From Malachius bipustulatus (taxonomy: Eukaryota > Arthropoda > Insecta > Coleoptera > Melyridae), in contig OU342632.1 in the NCBI GenBank assembly GCA_910589415.1, forward strand, positions 36,407,637 to 36,471,636: a stretch of 64,000 nt of DNA, in the 5' to 3' direction. Both the position numbers and the translations under genes were made by a program. Below the pieces are notes generated by a model. The model had not been told where the DNA came from, made no database searches, and saw only the letters and a list, made by a program, of their open reading frames with translations. This document shows positions 32,275 through 43,485 of this stretch, one piece after another (positions within the stretch are counted from its first letter, which is position 1; each line of letters starts with the position of its first letter).

Positions 32275-33120
32275 CACGTTTTTAAATAATAATGGCCAAC
32301 AACAAACGACGACTGATTGCTCTAATATGATCCGCCTTCCAAAGCCAGAAAATTGATACAAAGCAGACAGTCGAGGATACTGACTTCGACATCGTTATTA
32401 AGGTGGGACTTGACAAGAGCACCTCTTTTCGATCAGTGCTAATAATGGGACATGATGTGGACCTCCTTGTCTTTCCCAATAGTTTGGGATCGGCTGTGAA
32501 GAACGTTTATTTCTAGAAAAGTGACAGAGATGAATCTGGTCCCTTACAATATTCCTCAACCTCATTAAATCGTGGAGATTTGGAGGTCCACCCAGGATTC
32601 GAGTTGTTTCTCCACGCCTTAACTGGGTGCGATATTACCACTTTTGCCATTTTCTGGCATTGGAAGAACATACTATGGAGCGAAATTCAGAAAAACGTTG
32701 AATTCATCATATCTGAACCTCTAACCTAATTCAGCCTAGCAAGATATCGTATAAATGCCGGAGCGAAATGTCCATAGTATAGTAGCTCTGTATGGAGAGG
32801 AGACTACACTCAAGATACTTTGCCTTTACTAAGGTTGACCTCGCCCGTTTATCTCCAACGGAAGATGGTGCAACAATGCACGCTTAGGGTGGAAAATGAT
32901 GTCATTCAATGTGCATAGAAAAAGACAGAAAAGGGGCTCATTCCAACAACAATGATGAGGCAAGTGGCACCCCCCTCCCTGCTGAAATTTTTATCATAAG
33001 GGTGCAAGAAAGAAGAAAGGCTGTAGCGAAGGCGGCTGTACCTGATGCGTAAAAGCATCTGTAAATTTTGTTCCGGTGTCTCTTGCCATAAAATCGCCAA
33101 GCGTCAAATTGCCGAAGAAA
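32275..33120 (+). pseudogene. Broken copy of a transposon-associated 'HALTGCDTT' protein
   Basis: Plus-strand frames, interrupted by stops and shifts, give in order NNKRRLIALI, TVEDTDFDIV, VLIMGHDVDLLVF, KNVYF, FELFLHALTGCDITTFAIFW, LARYRINAGAKC, DLARLSPTEDGATMHA, and APPSLLKFLS followed by a Cys-bearing tail to about 33080. This order matches a large repetitive protein family of arthropod genomes recognised by its HA(L/F)TGCDTTSAxFGKGK motif, an LPPTE segment and a C-terminal cysteine-rich region. Its function is not established, and it is usually taken as transposon-derived. Here the motif is altered (CDITTF, with W for G) and at least four stops occur, so it is dead. No terminal repeats were found around it. 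Confidence 0.7.
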
Positions 33121-34155
33121 GAGAAGATTATATATTTCTTGTGTCTCTCATCAAACCATTGTGAGAACTAAATGAAGCAAATTTGCGAAAAATGCAGTTT
33201 TCCTATTTTTTGGATTTTTAAGATTTATGAGTTTACTCAAATTAAAGCTATAGTTACATTTCCTACAACATCTTTTCCTATGATTTCACCCGTGAAATAA
33301 GTATTTACCTCGACATCGGGGTCGAAAATTGACAAAATCTTAAAATTTCACTTTTTGTAATTAATTTACCTATTTTTTGCTCTAGAAATAATTTTTGATT
33401 TCAAACGTAGAAATGTACTACGTATACTAAATGTACACCGGTACTAAAATATCATACTCTAGTATGATACAATGAATATTTTCTACATAAAATGGATATT
33501 AAAGTATAGAAAATTACAATTAATATAAGATGTTGCTCCCTCTGGCTGTAGAAGAAATCGTTTACTAGACATGGAGATAAAATTCTTTCACGAATACTTT
33601 TAAAATTGCTTTTAAAATTATTGCAGAAGTTTACGGAGCATTCACACATGATTAAATTTATTCATTAAATGTAGGATTATAATACTTTTGCCATCAGTCA
33701 TGAGTATCTCCATTTTATTTTTTATTCTCTCAACAGTTCCTTTGAGTTGCCGACGAGCGACTACCGAGAACAAACTGCTTTCTGATAAAATTACATATTT
33801 TGTGTACGACATATGAGTACTCGTATTACCTGTACTGATATATGTCGGGTACTCAACACGACATTTTTTAATTCCAGGAGCATACGGCAGCTTCTCGTTC
33901 CTCTTGATAGGATTTTTTTAGAAGTCTAGAAAATGTGTGCAGAATCCGAGCCATGCCATATCTAACATTTCAATAATTTAAACAATTTTAGTTGGAGTTT
34001 ATTAATGAGTTTTAATCTCGTTAGTAGTTTCTAATACTACGTAAAAGAACAACAATTATTGCTCCATGCGAACTTAATAATAATTCACGTTATTGCGCAT
34101 ATAAATTAGTGTAATTGCAATTTGATTTTCTAATTAACTACTTTTTTCCTTCCAG
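33121..34155. other. Intronic sequence before the first recognised exon
   Basis: AT-rich, no repeats defined. 33700-33930 has several GTACTC/GAGTAC motifs. The final part (34085-34155) is the polypyrimidine and acceptor region, ending TTTTTTCCTTCCAG. Confidence 0.4.
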
Positions 34156-34272
34156 ATATCCCGACGCAAGTGCCGCCTTTGACGCCGGGAACAAACAAGA
34201 CCATGACAGAGGCGCTGAAAGCGTCCTTTGCTTCATGGGAGAAAGAACAAATTAGATTAAATATAACCAAAG
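34156..34272 (+). CDS. pnt: pnt exon with MAPK site (phase 1 in, phase 1 out)
   Basis: 117 bp between acceptor TTCCTTCCAG and donor AAAG|GTAAGATT. It translates as (D)[16 protein letters not shown], then [19 protein letters not shown], ending ITK plus one base. The PPLTP motif, Thr codon at 34182-34184, is the MAP-kinase phospho-acceptor of Pointed-P2 (Ets-1 Thr38 equivalent). The following helix-forming stretch ([16 protein letters not shown]) is the conserved region leading into the PNT domain. The first base of its Asp codon comes from an upstream exon not securely identified. An internal ATG lies just after the phosphosite, but there is no sign that it is a start. Confidence is high from motif order, splice sites and frame continuity with 42614-42814. 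Confidence 0.95.
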
Positions 34273-34399
34273 GTAAGATTTGTAATTGTCTAAAATTTTC
34301 TAAAAAACTAACTTTTTAAAAACTCTTCTAACATTTTACCCTCCCAGGTTCCTAGTTTCCTGCATGAATTGGGTGCATTTCTGTTAGAACCCTTTTCCT

Positions 34400-34880
34400 T
34401 TTAGTCCTCTCCTTCCTTCTGCCTCACTCTACTCTGTCCACCCTTATTCCCTGACATTTCACCTCTTCAACCTCCCCTATGTACTTGTGTATTCGGTGCA
34501 TCCGTCCTTTGGGTCCAGCACCCAATTTACTTTTTTCAAACGGTATCCTTTCTCCTCCAAGCTCTCTACTTAGCTTTACCGTTCGTTTTCCATATCTACT
34601 GCAGTTGGATATCGTGTGATCGCCCGGAAATGTCTTTCTGCGTTCTTGCCTCACTCTACTTGGTTCCTCCCTTTCTTCCATCTCTTTTCTTCTCTACAAC
34701 CTCTCCTATGTCCTAGTGTAAAGGTTCAATCCGTCCTCTGGGTTCAGCATCCAATCCAATTTGTTTTCAGACTTCTCCTCCAAGCTCTCTTCTTAGCTTT
34801 ACGATTCTTCTTCCTTATATTTATTGCAAGTAAATACCGTGTGGTCGTTTGCTGCCTTACCATTCTGTTGGTGTAAGTTC
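34400..34880. repeat. Two-copy tandem duplication, unit about 227 bp
   Basis: TGCCTCACTCTACT(C/T) at 34419 recurs at 34647. The same order then follows in both copies: CCTCCCCTATGT / CCTCTCCTATGT, ATCCGTCCT.TGGGT.CAGCA(C/T)CCAAT, CTCCTCCAAGCTCTCT.CTTAGCTTTAC and (A/C)TACCGTGTG(G/A)TCG. Probably part of, or inserted next to, the minus-strand LINE relic to its right. The 85-codon minus-strand frame across it has no recognised domain. Confidence 0.7.
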
Positions 34881-35720
34881 TTAAGGAAACACGCCGTGTT
34901 AGCAACTGCGTCAAAAAAAACATGTCCTTCTATGCTTTCACTTGATCCACTTGCCACAGTATTTCGCAGTATTTGTATCCCTCGTCCAGCTCTACTTCTA
35001 CTTCCACTGCGTCATGGGGTTTTTCCTTTCCTCATCGTGGACTCGTCTCTTTCTTCCGTCCCCCATCTCGCAGTCTACGCCTTTCTTCTGTCAGAGCCGG
35101 AATATGATGCGGAGTAGTCGCCGAGCTCTGATGGGTCCTTAGGTTGTCCTGAGCATGAGCAGCCCTCTTCTCTGAAGGCTCTCCAGAATTTGTCGACATT
35201 TTTCAATTTCCACTGCGGACATCCATATCCCCTCCGCGTGCAGGATGGTCGACTCCACATTCCTTTTTTTGAAGCTGGGTCCCCACATGTTTTCAAAATT
35301 ATATTTTTTCATCCAGGACAGTCTCATGAATATCAGAAACCTATTTATTTTAAATCCCACCAAGTCCACGTACAGGTCTTCTCTCTTCCGTGGGTTCGTC
35401 AAGGTGATCGCTCAATTTCTAGGAGTTCATCATCGTGTAGTTCGTTTTACGGGGTCGATTCCATGAATGACCCCTGCGGAACACCGACGGTAACATCCAG
35501 CCTGTTCTTCTGTTCGATTTTGGTTGACCTATTGATGACGAAATGACGCCCATCTACAATAATATTAGTCAGGTATTTTCTTACCTGGTTACTCTTCAAT
35601 GCGTTTATTATGTCCTTTCAAGGTGCAACATTTACCACATTTTGACATATTAAGGTCACCCAACCACGTCTATTTTTTATAGACCCTTCGATTACTTGAT
35701 GATCCTCTCCTCTGCGTATA
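34880..35720 (-). pseudogene. Fossil LINE reverse transcriptase (minus strand)
   Basis: Read right to left, the minus strand gives a decayed palm motif region (LICQNVVNVAP, where active elements have an LDVxNAFNSAxW-type motif with the catalytic Asp), KDIINALKSN, VRKYLTNIIVDGR, then VTVGVPQGS at 35468-35485, the RT GVPQGS(V)LGP signature. Around 35140-35300 it has the post-palm segment ILHAEGIW...VEIEKCRQILES(L)QRRGLL and a decayed serine-rich tail. The FADD catalytic box between these parts is missing, and stops are frequent. The pattern is that of R1/Jockey/LOA-like LINEs. It is inactive and antisense to pnt. It may or may not come from the same family as the RNase H relic at 26335-27180. 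Confidence 0.75.
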
Positions 35721-36728
35721 GTCAACTGCCGCTTCATGTCGGGCTTTTCGTTACAATTTTTGTTTTTTATAAAATGAGTTTAATTGAACATGCTACTTCT
35801 TGTAGGGTGTGATTGAAGTGTTAATTTTTTTAGCAATGGAATGAAGGTATGTAGTTAATTTTTTTAGGAGCATTTATATGACAATAACATTAAAGAAAAT
35901 TTGCTTGTACCTTCAGGCAGAATACACGATCGCAGTATTATATTCATGACATTGATTGTTAACCATATTGAATGAAAAAAAAAAACAAAGAAGATCAATT
36001 TGAGACGTTGCTTCCTGGCGTTCTAAAGCTGAACGATAATTTGCTATCATTTATATGAGTCATTAACGTATTACGATTCCTTATTTTTCTGAAAGTTCCC
36101 TCCATTACAATAAATGTTGCTCACAAAAAAAAAAACGCGTAAAAGAGTTGAAAACTCGTTTAAAAAATTTAATATCCTCCAATTTCAATCAAGTTTTCAG
36201 TGTTACTGTTACGATTTTTTTATTTCAATGCAAGTTTCACCCTCTGACAGCCTGACGAAACAATTGCAACCATCGTCGATTACAGTTTCGCATTTTACGG
36301 TCACCGATCCTGATGGTGGATATTGCGAAACGGCGCGCATATGAAATGTTTTATTAATTTCGTATTGCGATCTTTCACAAAACAGTCAGTCATTCGGACG
36401 CCATTGTTGAAATCTGTGTAATTATGTGAGATTTTTACCTTTGATATTGTCGACTCTCGACTGCCGAGTCGCGCACCACTGACCACCAATTGTACCCATA
36501 GTCCCGATACACCCACGTGTTGCCTCTCTCGACACGCTCCGGTGACCCTTTCGTTCTAAAACAGCTTCGGAAAAACTCCGCTTTATTGCGTTTTAAATCG
36601 GTTTTTCCGTCTGCATGTCGGGATGAACTGGACTACCGAGAAGTCTCTTGCAATTTTTGTGGGGAGGGAGCGGGACTGAAAAATATGTATATTGCGACAA
36701 GCACCCTAAAGATATTAATTATTACTTA
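35721..36728. other. Intronic DNA, no gene seen
   Basis: A short 78-codon frame at 36517-36753 and one at 36114-36344 have no domain. 36280-36680 is GC-richer and appears single-copy. The last part (36729-36736) is the target duplication of the next element. Confidence 0.35.
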
Positions 36729-36736
36729 CTACAAAC
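36729..36736. repeat. 8-bp target-site duplication, left copy
   Basis: CTACAAAC, repeated exactly at 37249-37256 on the other side of the MITE. Confidence 0.9.
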
Positions 36737-37248
36737 CACGGTGTAAGATATAATAGGTGAGTGAACGAAGCACGTATTTCAACAGTAAAGCGCGCGACGA
36801 AAACCGGAACCTCAGTGTATGAGAGAGTCTTGCCAGCTGGGCTCTGACCTCTTGCTCTTACACATGCAAATTGCCATTATCAGGGTGTCATGCTACTCAA
36901 TTTTATTTTTTTCTGAAGAAGCGATAAGCAAAAATGGGTAGAAACTGTGATTTGCCTAATTGTAGAAGTTGATGCGATGAAACTATAACGGGTATTTCAT
37001 CGAGTGACATTTTAACATTTAAATATTAATAAAATTAGAACATAAGAGCACGCGTTTATCAGCGAATATGCGTGAATCATTTATGCTAGCGCTTGTGCGC
37101 TTGTCCGAGAGAAGAGTACGGCAGAACTAACCATTGCGAGCGAGAGCAACAAAACAAATGGGTAAAACAGATGTAACGTGACGAGTGGTGACGATATCGG
37201 GTCGCACTGGGGAGTCTTGTTCCAACACCTTAGTTATCTTACACCGTG
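36737..37248 (+). mobile_element. P-superfamily MITE with fossil THAP start, copy 2
   Basis: A 512-bp element with CACGGTGTAAGATA ends in inverted orientation (match continues imperfectly to about 23 bp) and an exact 8-bp target duplication, CTACAAAC. It is diverged but aligns end to end with 3357-3836. The fossil frame from ATG 36934 reads MGRNCDLPNCRS, TGA, CDETITGIS. This has the canonical C-x4-C spacing of a THAP finger, followed by the G-x-S stretch. 8-bp duplications plus a THAP relic point to the P superfamily; it is a deletion derivative unable to encode a transposase. Confidence 0.85.
36934..37008 (+). pseudogene. Fossil THAP-domain N-terminus, copy 2
   Basis: ATG at 36934; residues MGRNCDLPNCRS with Cys at positions 5 and 10 (C-x4-C), an in-frame TGA at 36970-36972, then CDETITGISSSD. 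In THAP fingers the first Cys pair is followed by about 12-20 residues and then G-(I/V)-S-F-H-x-F-P; only the start of that motif survives. Confidence 0.6.
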
Positions 37249-37256
37249 CTACAAAC
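37249..37256. repeat. 8-bp target-site duplication, right copy
   Basis: CTACAAAC, identical to 36729-36736. Confidence 0.9.
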
Positions 37257-38250
37257 AAATAAAGATAGAAAAGTAAAAAATATAAAATAAAGGTTTTTTT
37301 AGAAAGAAGGTTTTAGAAAGACTTTTTCAAACTAAGACTCACTATAATTTCTGCTAAATGATGGGTAAAATAACTTGTGTACTACATTACGTCCTCAAAG
37401 ACGTAGGGGAGATCAGAAGAAAAAAATTAAATTATCAGGAGGTTCAAGTTTTTATGACAAACGATTTCTTTAAAAAAAAAAAATCACGTAGACCCATTGC
37501 GAGGACCAATGATTTCTTTTATCCAAGATTTGAAAAATGTTATCATTTCAACGCGTTCTTAAAACTGATACACATCGTAGTATTTTTTTTTACAAAAATC
37601 TACCCTTGAAATGATTAAGTGATTTTTGTAGGTTTTGTTTTATATCAAATGAGATGATGCAGAAACTGCAATGAAGATAATCCCAAGAGTAAAATCGGTC
37701 GTTTGTATGAAGGTTTTAAGAAATTTTGTCCTATTTTAGTCGAAAATATGTACTTATATTTTACTTAACTTTGACTTCCAAGGAATTTATGAAGAAATAC
37801 TTAATTGAGTGAATTTTTTACTTTGAAGAGAGGTTAATTTGTCTAAAAAAAATATATTCTTAAATTTTTGTGGTAAAAATAGGTAATTTCTAGCTTAAAT
37901 TGTTGTAGAAACATGCATGGTATGTTTGACAGCTCTACATGGTATGAACCGACAAAAAACACTAATGTTACATAAATCTGACAGTTGAAATTTTTTAATT
38001 TATCTGTTCCGTCATATCTATAAAATAAACTTGAAATCAGATACGGGTCAACATTTTTTTAGAAATTTTTTTATTTGGTGTTTTTTTGAAAAAAGAATTA
38101 TAACATTTCTGTTGTCCAGGAGAGGGGCTTTTAGATTTTTGTACCGTTTTCAAAATTTGACCGTCACTCTCTGTATAATTCATATTTAAACATTTTTGTC
38201 TTTTTCTTGAAATTTTTCTTGAAAAACCGTAAATTTTACAGGTAAATGAT
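37257..38250. other. Intronic DNA, no gene seen
   Basis: AT-rich with Lys/Phe-rich chance frames (for example 37358-37609). No repeat or splice-bounded exon recognised. Confidence 0.35.
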
Positions 38251-38890
38251 TCAAATAAAAAAAATTCCGTTGAAAAACTCTTCAAAAAAGTTCTGATTCA
38301 GTATTACGCTTAGGACGCACCGTTTCTTATAAAAAAAAAAGTTAGTGATTTCAAGAAGAAAAAAATTGTTACTAATTTTTTAAATTTTTTTAAAGAAATC
38401 GCTTTAGCCGACCTGTCACGTGAAAAACCATATTTATCTTTTTTTTTAGGCAATGAGCGTTTCTATCGCACTGTTTTGTTATTTTTTTGATCGGTCTAAG
38501 CTATTTCGAAATAAATACGAAAGCCTGCGTGTAAGAGTTTTTTTAATTGTTTTTTAAAAGGCGATTGCCGTTCACAAGCAGCCACTTTTACGGAAAAATG
38601 TTTCGAATTAAAAAAATTGTCTTTAAAAAACTACTCAAAAAAGCTTAAATTCAACTTTTCGCTAGAACGAACTGTTTTTGAAAAAAAAACATTTTCAGTT
38701 TTTTTTTTTGGGGGAAAACTAACTTATTTGTTTTTTTGAAAAAGTCACTGCCGACTTTTCACGTGAAATATCATAACTACATTTTATGTAGGCAACGAAC
38801 GTCTTCTATCACACTATTTTGTTATTTTTTCTATCGGTCTAAATTTTGAAAAAAAAATCGAAAGCATGTCCCAGAAGATAATGAACTGTC
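38250..38890. repeat. Degenerate tandem repeat block D, unit about 343 bp
   Basis: Two units: TCACGTGAAA at 38416 and 38759, followed in both by GGCAA(T/C)GA(G/A)CGT, CTATC(G/A)CAC and TTTTGTTATTTTTT..ATCGGTCTAA; preceded by AACTC.TCAAAAAAG and GAACGAACTG/GGACGCACCG. Weak traces (TTTCACGTG near 39728) suggest further decayed copies to the right. Confidence 0.65.
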
Positions 38891-38933
38891 AACAGAATCT
38901 CTCAGTCGTGTACCGTTACCTAGAAAAATCGTG

Positions 38934-39115
38934 ATAGGTGGGACGGTGCAAAAAAAGTACGGCCCTGGGGGCCTTAAAATTCACGGATCCGGCCCATTTT
39001 TCAATACGTTATATTTGGGGATGCGGAGCTATACGTCCCTGCCTAGTTTCATCCCGATCGGTATAATATTCAGACATTTATTGGAGTGTATCTTACGCTC
39101 TTCCCGAAAAAAGTT
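38934..39115 (+). repeat. Dispersed repeat, family copy 2
   Basis: Aligns with 2179-2345: GATAGGTGG, GGCCCATTTTTCAA, TATTTGGGGATGCGGAGCTA, TTTCATCCCGATCGGTA and ATTGGAGTGT. It lacks the CAGACACACAGAC tail seen in copy 1. Confidence 0.55.
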
Positions 39116-42100
39116 AAAGAAATAAAACTTTAGACCTAATTTACGCCGAACTGAGGTAAATTTAACATAAAAAACACAAACACCTTAGATTGTAGGGAAA
39201 AGTGATTTCTTCTTCTTTATTTCAGCTTTGTTTTTGATTTGAATTTGTTGACTTCTGATGTTCCTCCAAAACTTACGCTAAAACAAAAAAATTGGAAAAA
39301 TTTTTGGTATTTAATTTTATTCGGTTTTGGAATGTTTGCTTTCATTATTTGTAATTTAATAAAGTTGCAATTTAACAGCAAAAAACTTGATATTTTGGTA
39401 GTTTGACATGAGGATGAGGCTCAAAAAAATCTAAACTTGTATGATGCTGAAAAAGACCTAAGTAAGTTTTCAGCTTTCACTTCGCTATTTTCGCTATTTT
39501 ATGGGTGGTAGGAACTTTATTTTATTTTGACACTTTTATCTATTCAAATTTACCGTGTCAACAAAATTTGAACAGAACTGATCTGATATTTTCCTCCTTA
39601 AAAAATAAAAAAAACCACAATATCTTAAATTTACAGTAAAATGGTAAGCCACTTTTCATGTGGGCCTAAATTCGTCATGAATTGGAAAATTACCCTTTTT
39701 TTGAAAAAAATCAATTTTTTCCCCATATTTCACGTGTAATAAGAAGAATGTGGCGACGAGACATATGAATGGTTGTAAGAGTTCATTGAAGTATAGTATA
39801 GGATGCGTTATGACATTGGGCGCATTATCTAATATCTACGAAATTACTTCCTTCCTTTTAGACACCAGAAAAGAGAACGACGACCAAACAAATTGCGCCT
39901 TCATTCAGAACATCAGCTGATTGCCGTGTCTAGTACTGCCTTACCTAGGAGTGTTTATGCTTCAAATTTAAAAACAATTCCATTAAAACTAATGGCTTAT
40001 GGATTATTATAATCTGTGATTATAAAATAATGACGCTTGCGAGCTGCGTATCATTATTTAAAAACAAAAAGCACTTGAGCAAAAAGTGTAACAGGTTGCG
40101 TGTCGCATACAACATACAATTCTCACAACAAACAAACAGTGGTACCGGCAGGTATGATATGGTATAAGAGAAAACAAGAGCGTTATGGAACGGACATGCA
40201 GGGTCAATTGAATAACAAAAGGTGGATAACAAACCGAATGGTACTGGTACTGGTACATTAATCCAGCTATATGGTCAGAACGGATGCTGCAAGTTACAGG
40301 TCGGCGATTTTCAATGGGAACGGATACTTTGACCCCCCTTTTACATCCGGTATGCATGGGCAAGATCGCGGTACGCCACTGCTCCGATAATTCCTCCCCC
40401 AGACTCAGACCAATGACATTTAAATCATTGTAGTAGGTACATGTTTTATGCGCCGATGTTTTGTAAACTCTGATCGTAGATTGGCCATTGTTGGGTAATT
40501 TGTATAACGGTTCCATCTAATGGTTCTAATAGTTCTTGGTTCTTAGTAGTTCTTGTAAAAGGTAAAAGGCAGAGTCTTTGTTTTACATCAAGCATGCTGA
40601 AGGAAAATCTGATTACCATTTACGACAACACGCAACAGTTCTTATAATAGATTGAAGATCCAGCTACATCTTGATGCGCTTACCTTACATGATACATCGA
40701 GTACAATTACTCTGTCACTTAGGACTAGCACTGCATCTACCGATTTCTCTTTAGAAATAATTAATAATAAAAGAACTTGACGAAAATGAATAAGAGTCTC
40801 TTCGTCTCCAGGTTCATGCGAGCCGAACAGAATTCTTCTCGCTCGCATATGCAACAGGTGTTGTATCGAGTTGGATCGTTTCAGTTTCACGGTGCCATTT
40901 CGCTGTCTTGAAATTCGAAATAACCCGATGGGTTTATGGTCCCGTGGACTGTTTTAGAGGTCCCGGGTCGCGGCCAATGTTGACACGGCGATTGACAGAT
41001 TGTAAACACCCGAGCGGTGCCTTTGAGGTGCACAATAGCCGAATAGACTGTCAATAAGGCCGGTGTTTGACTTTACAATATTGGTCTCCAAACAATGGGC
41101 TCGAGCTCAACGTTGTATGCATTATAACATACAGGGTGTTTATGAATTCATGTGACAAATTTCAACGTCGAAGATGCTTTCGTGCATGATTCATTCGCTC
41201 CCTCGGATCGAAAGTATTCAGAGATTTTGTCACGGCGGAAAATTGGTCACTTTTTTATAATTGCTTATACAATATTATACTAGTCGTGCATGTATCGGAT
41301 CGGACTCGCGGAGAGACTGATGTGTAATTACGGTAAATACCGCCGGGCTGTAATTTTTGTATTAACTAATGATTAGAGTCATCATTAAACTAGGATAATG
41401 TCCAAGAAACAGAAGCAGAATTGTAATTTAAATCAATCTCGGCCGGTTGCCGAGTGGACTTCTTGATCGTAGCAGGACCGGCGAGGGACGACATGATTTG
41501 TGGCTGTGATTGTTTTATAATTTGTGGTACGAGACGATCCAGTGCCGTCGGAGTTACTCTCTTGTTGGTGTCTTCTGAATTTTCATCTTTGATCTAAATT
41601 CGAGCTCCAAGAGGTTATTAACTTTTATCTTGTTACTTTTTTTGTACCTAAATTGCTGTGAATAAATAAATAAATCCTGTACCTATTTGCAAATAAATAA
41701 CTATTGGAGTCTGAAGTTGATATTATTGTCACAGTCAAAATATTTTTTTTACTACAGGAGATGTAAAAAAGTAAGCTTCAAAAAAGAGAATTATAGGGCT
41801 TAAAGAGGTCCTTGTAGAACACCTTATAGTAGAAGCTTCTGATAGAAATCAAAGTCGATCCCCACAAGGAAAAGGTAATTTTTGAGGAAACGTTATCCTG
41901 GAACATTCTGGAACATTCTGGAGTTCATTGTGAAAATCTTTAAAATCTTTGAGGTGAAAACATCAAATTTTCTGGGAGGTGTGCGGATGTGAATCAGAAG
42001 GTTCATGGTTGGGTTTGGAAGAGGAATGGAAGGCAAACTATTTTCCTGGTGATTTTTGATTTCTTCTTCTGTACTCACCTGCTCTCCAGTTCCTTGGATT

Positions 42101-42613
42101 CCTTAACAAAGTTTGCAAAACTTTTAGAATTGATCTAAAGTTTGATCTGAAAATAGAAGAGCGCTGCAGAATTATTGATGTTTTTCAAAAGGTAGGTATT
42201 GCAATTTTCAAGAAAAAAAATCAATAATTTTGTAATGATTCACCACTAATCATGGCGTTCTACCGTTACCTATTTTTAAAATTGTTTCTTACAAATTATC
42301 CCAGTAGCTCCGCCACTGAATATGTGAGCAACTTTTGATCCTCGCAGAGCGAAAGCCTTCACTTATTGATAATTGGAGACTCGTCGTCCGATCTAACAAT
42401 TCCAATCTCATTTTTTCATCGCTCCTACGTTTTCGCGTTTTCCCTATAAAACTGGCTTTTGAATTGACCAGTGATTACCCGCTACTGATGCGTAAATGAT
42501 TACTAGGAACGACCCGTCGTTAAAGGAACTGTTTATCCCCGCTGATAATAGCCCACTCACCGCAGTATAACTGCTCATTAATGACTTATTAAAGATTGCA
42601 TCAATTGTTTCAG
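39116..42613. other. Intronic DNA with single-copy patches
   Basis: 39120-39800 is AT-rich. 40100-40560 and 40880-41620 are more balanced and could hold regulatory sequence. A 152-codon minus frame (40058-40516) has no domain, and its 3' half is low-complexity. ACAGGGTG repeat-end motifs occur near 41131. A duplicated GGAACATTCTGGA lies at about 41902-41925. The last bases form the pnt acceptor CAATTGTTTCAG. Confidence 0.35.
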
Positions 42614-42814
42614 ATCCACGTCAATGGACAGAAGCTCACGTGGCGCATTGGCTGCAGTGGGCCACCAAGGAGTTTTCCTTGGAGGGCGTCACTTTTCACC
42701 AGTTCCGCATGAAAGGGAAAGATATCTGCGCGATGGGAAAGGACGCCTTCGCTGCCAGGGCTCCGGCCTTCGTCGGGGACATTCTATGGGAACATCTGGA
42801 GCTCCTCCAGAAAG
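42614..42814 (+). CDS. pnt: pnt exon encoding the PNT/SAM domain
   Basis: 201 bp from acceptor TTGTTTCAG to donor AAAG|GTAATATT, phase 1 at both ends. It begins [20 protein letters not shown], continues [20 protein letters not shown] and [20 protein letters not shown], and ends HLELLQK: a complete PNT (SAM-type helical bundle) domain of the Ets-1/2/Pointed subclass. In this class the domain mediates protein contacts and ERK docking. In Ets-1 an L-x-L-x3-F docking motif lies before VGDILW; here the corresponding residues (42751-42771) are A-A-R-A-P-A-F, so only the Phe is kept. Codon use is notably GC-richer than the surrounding intron, as expected for a conserved exon. Confidence 0.97.
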
Positions 42815-43485
42815 GTAATATTTTAGGGGACTAGTCTTGACAGTATATGTAATTAAGACGCGCGCGGAATATAAGAAAGCCATATTTACGAGATCGCCTG
42901 TCTTCATATCTGATATGACATCACATTATGTGTGCGTTAGATAAGCATATTCGCAAGAGTTTCATGGTTTGGAAGTCGGCTAATGTGTGTCTGTGTCAGT
43001 AAAGTAGTAAGGTGGCCATGTTAAGGGAGTTATTACTGGAAGCACAGACCATGGACGGTATTGCATGATTCTTGAACTATGTGACAGTTTTTATGAGATT
43101 GAAATACTCACGATTGAATAATTTTTATGAGAAGTGAAATTTCTGAACGTCGTTTATTGAAAAGGACCTTTAGTGAGTCCATTCCAATCTTCTTTTTCTC
43201 GTAATGCTCATCAACAATCTCTTCCACTTCAATAATTTTTTCGCGCAGAGAAAATACAACTATGATTATTTATCGACCTGTTTATAAAGAAAATAAACAA
43301 GAATTAATCTAATCGGAATCCAGATATTTCTCGCAATTTATTTTATTTTATTTTATTTTTAAAGGGGCTAGATCTTCAACTTTGCTGCTACTCTTAACTT
43401 CATGATTCTTTCATTGCGAAATTTTTGCAGCGCATAAAACTTTTTTTTTGACGAAAGTGTCATCAGGATATCTTCTCTTTTGCAG
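42815..43485 (+). other. pnt: pnt intron, 671 bp
   Basis: GTAATATT ... TCTCTTTTGCAG. No repeat assigned except a TTTTATTTTATTTTATTTT run near 43341. Confidence 0.93.

Larger units (their letters stand above)
34273..42613 (+). other. pnt: pnt intron, 8341 bp
   Basis: GT...AG intron (GTAAGATT to TTGTTTCAG). It is filled with a LINE fossil, a P-type MITE, tandem repeat block D and a dispersed repeat copy, listed separately. No plus-strand exon with a phase-1 frame was recognised inside. Confidence 0.9.

Noticed and set aside
40058..40516. 152-codon minus-strand open frame
   Set aside because: No domain. It includes GGTACTGGTACTGG simple sequence and a Cys/Phe/Leu-rich tail typical of chance frames.
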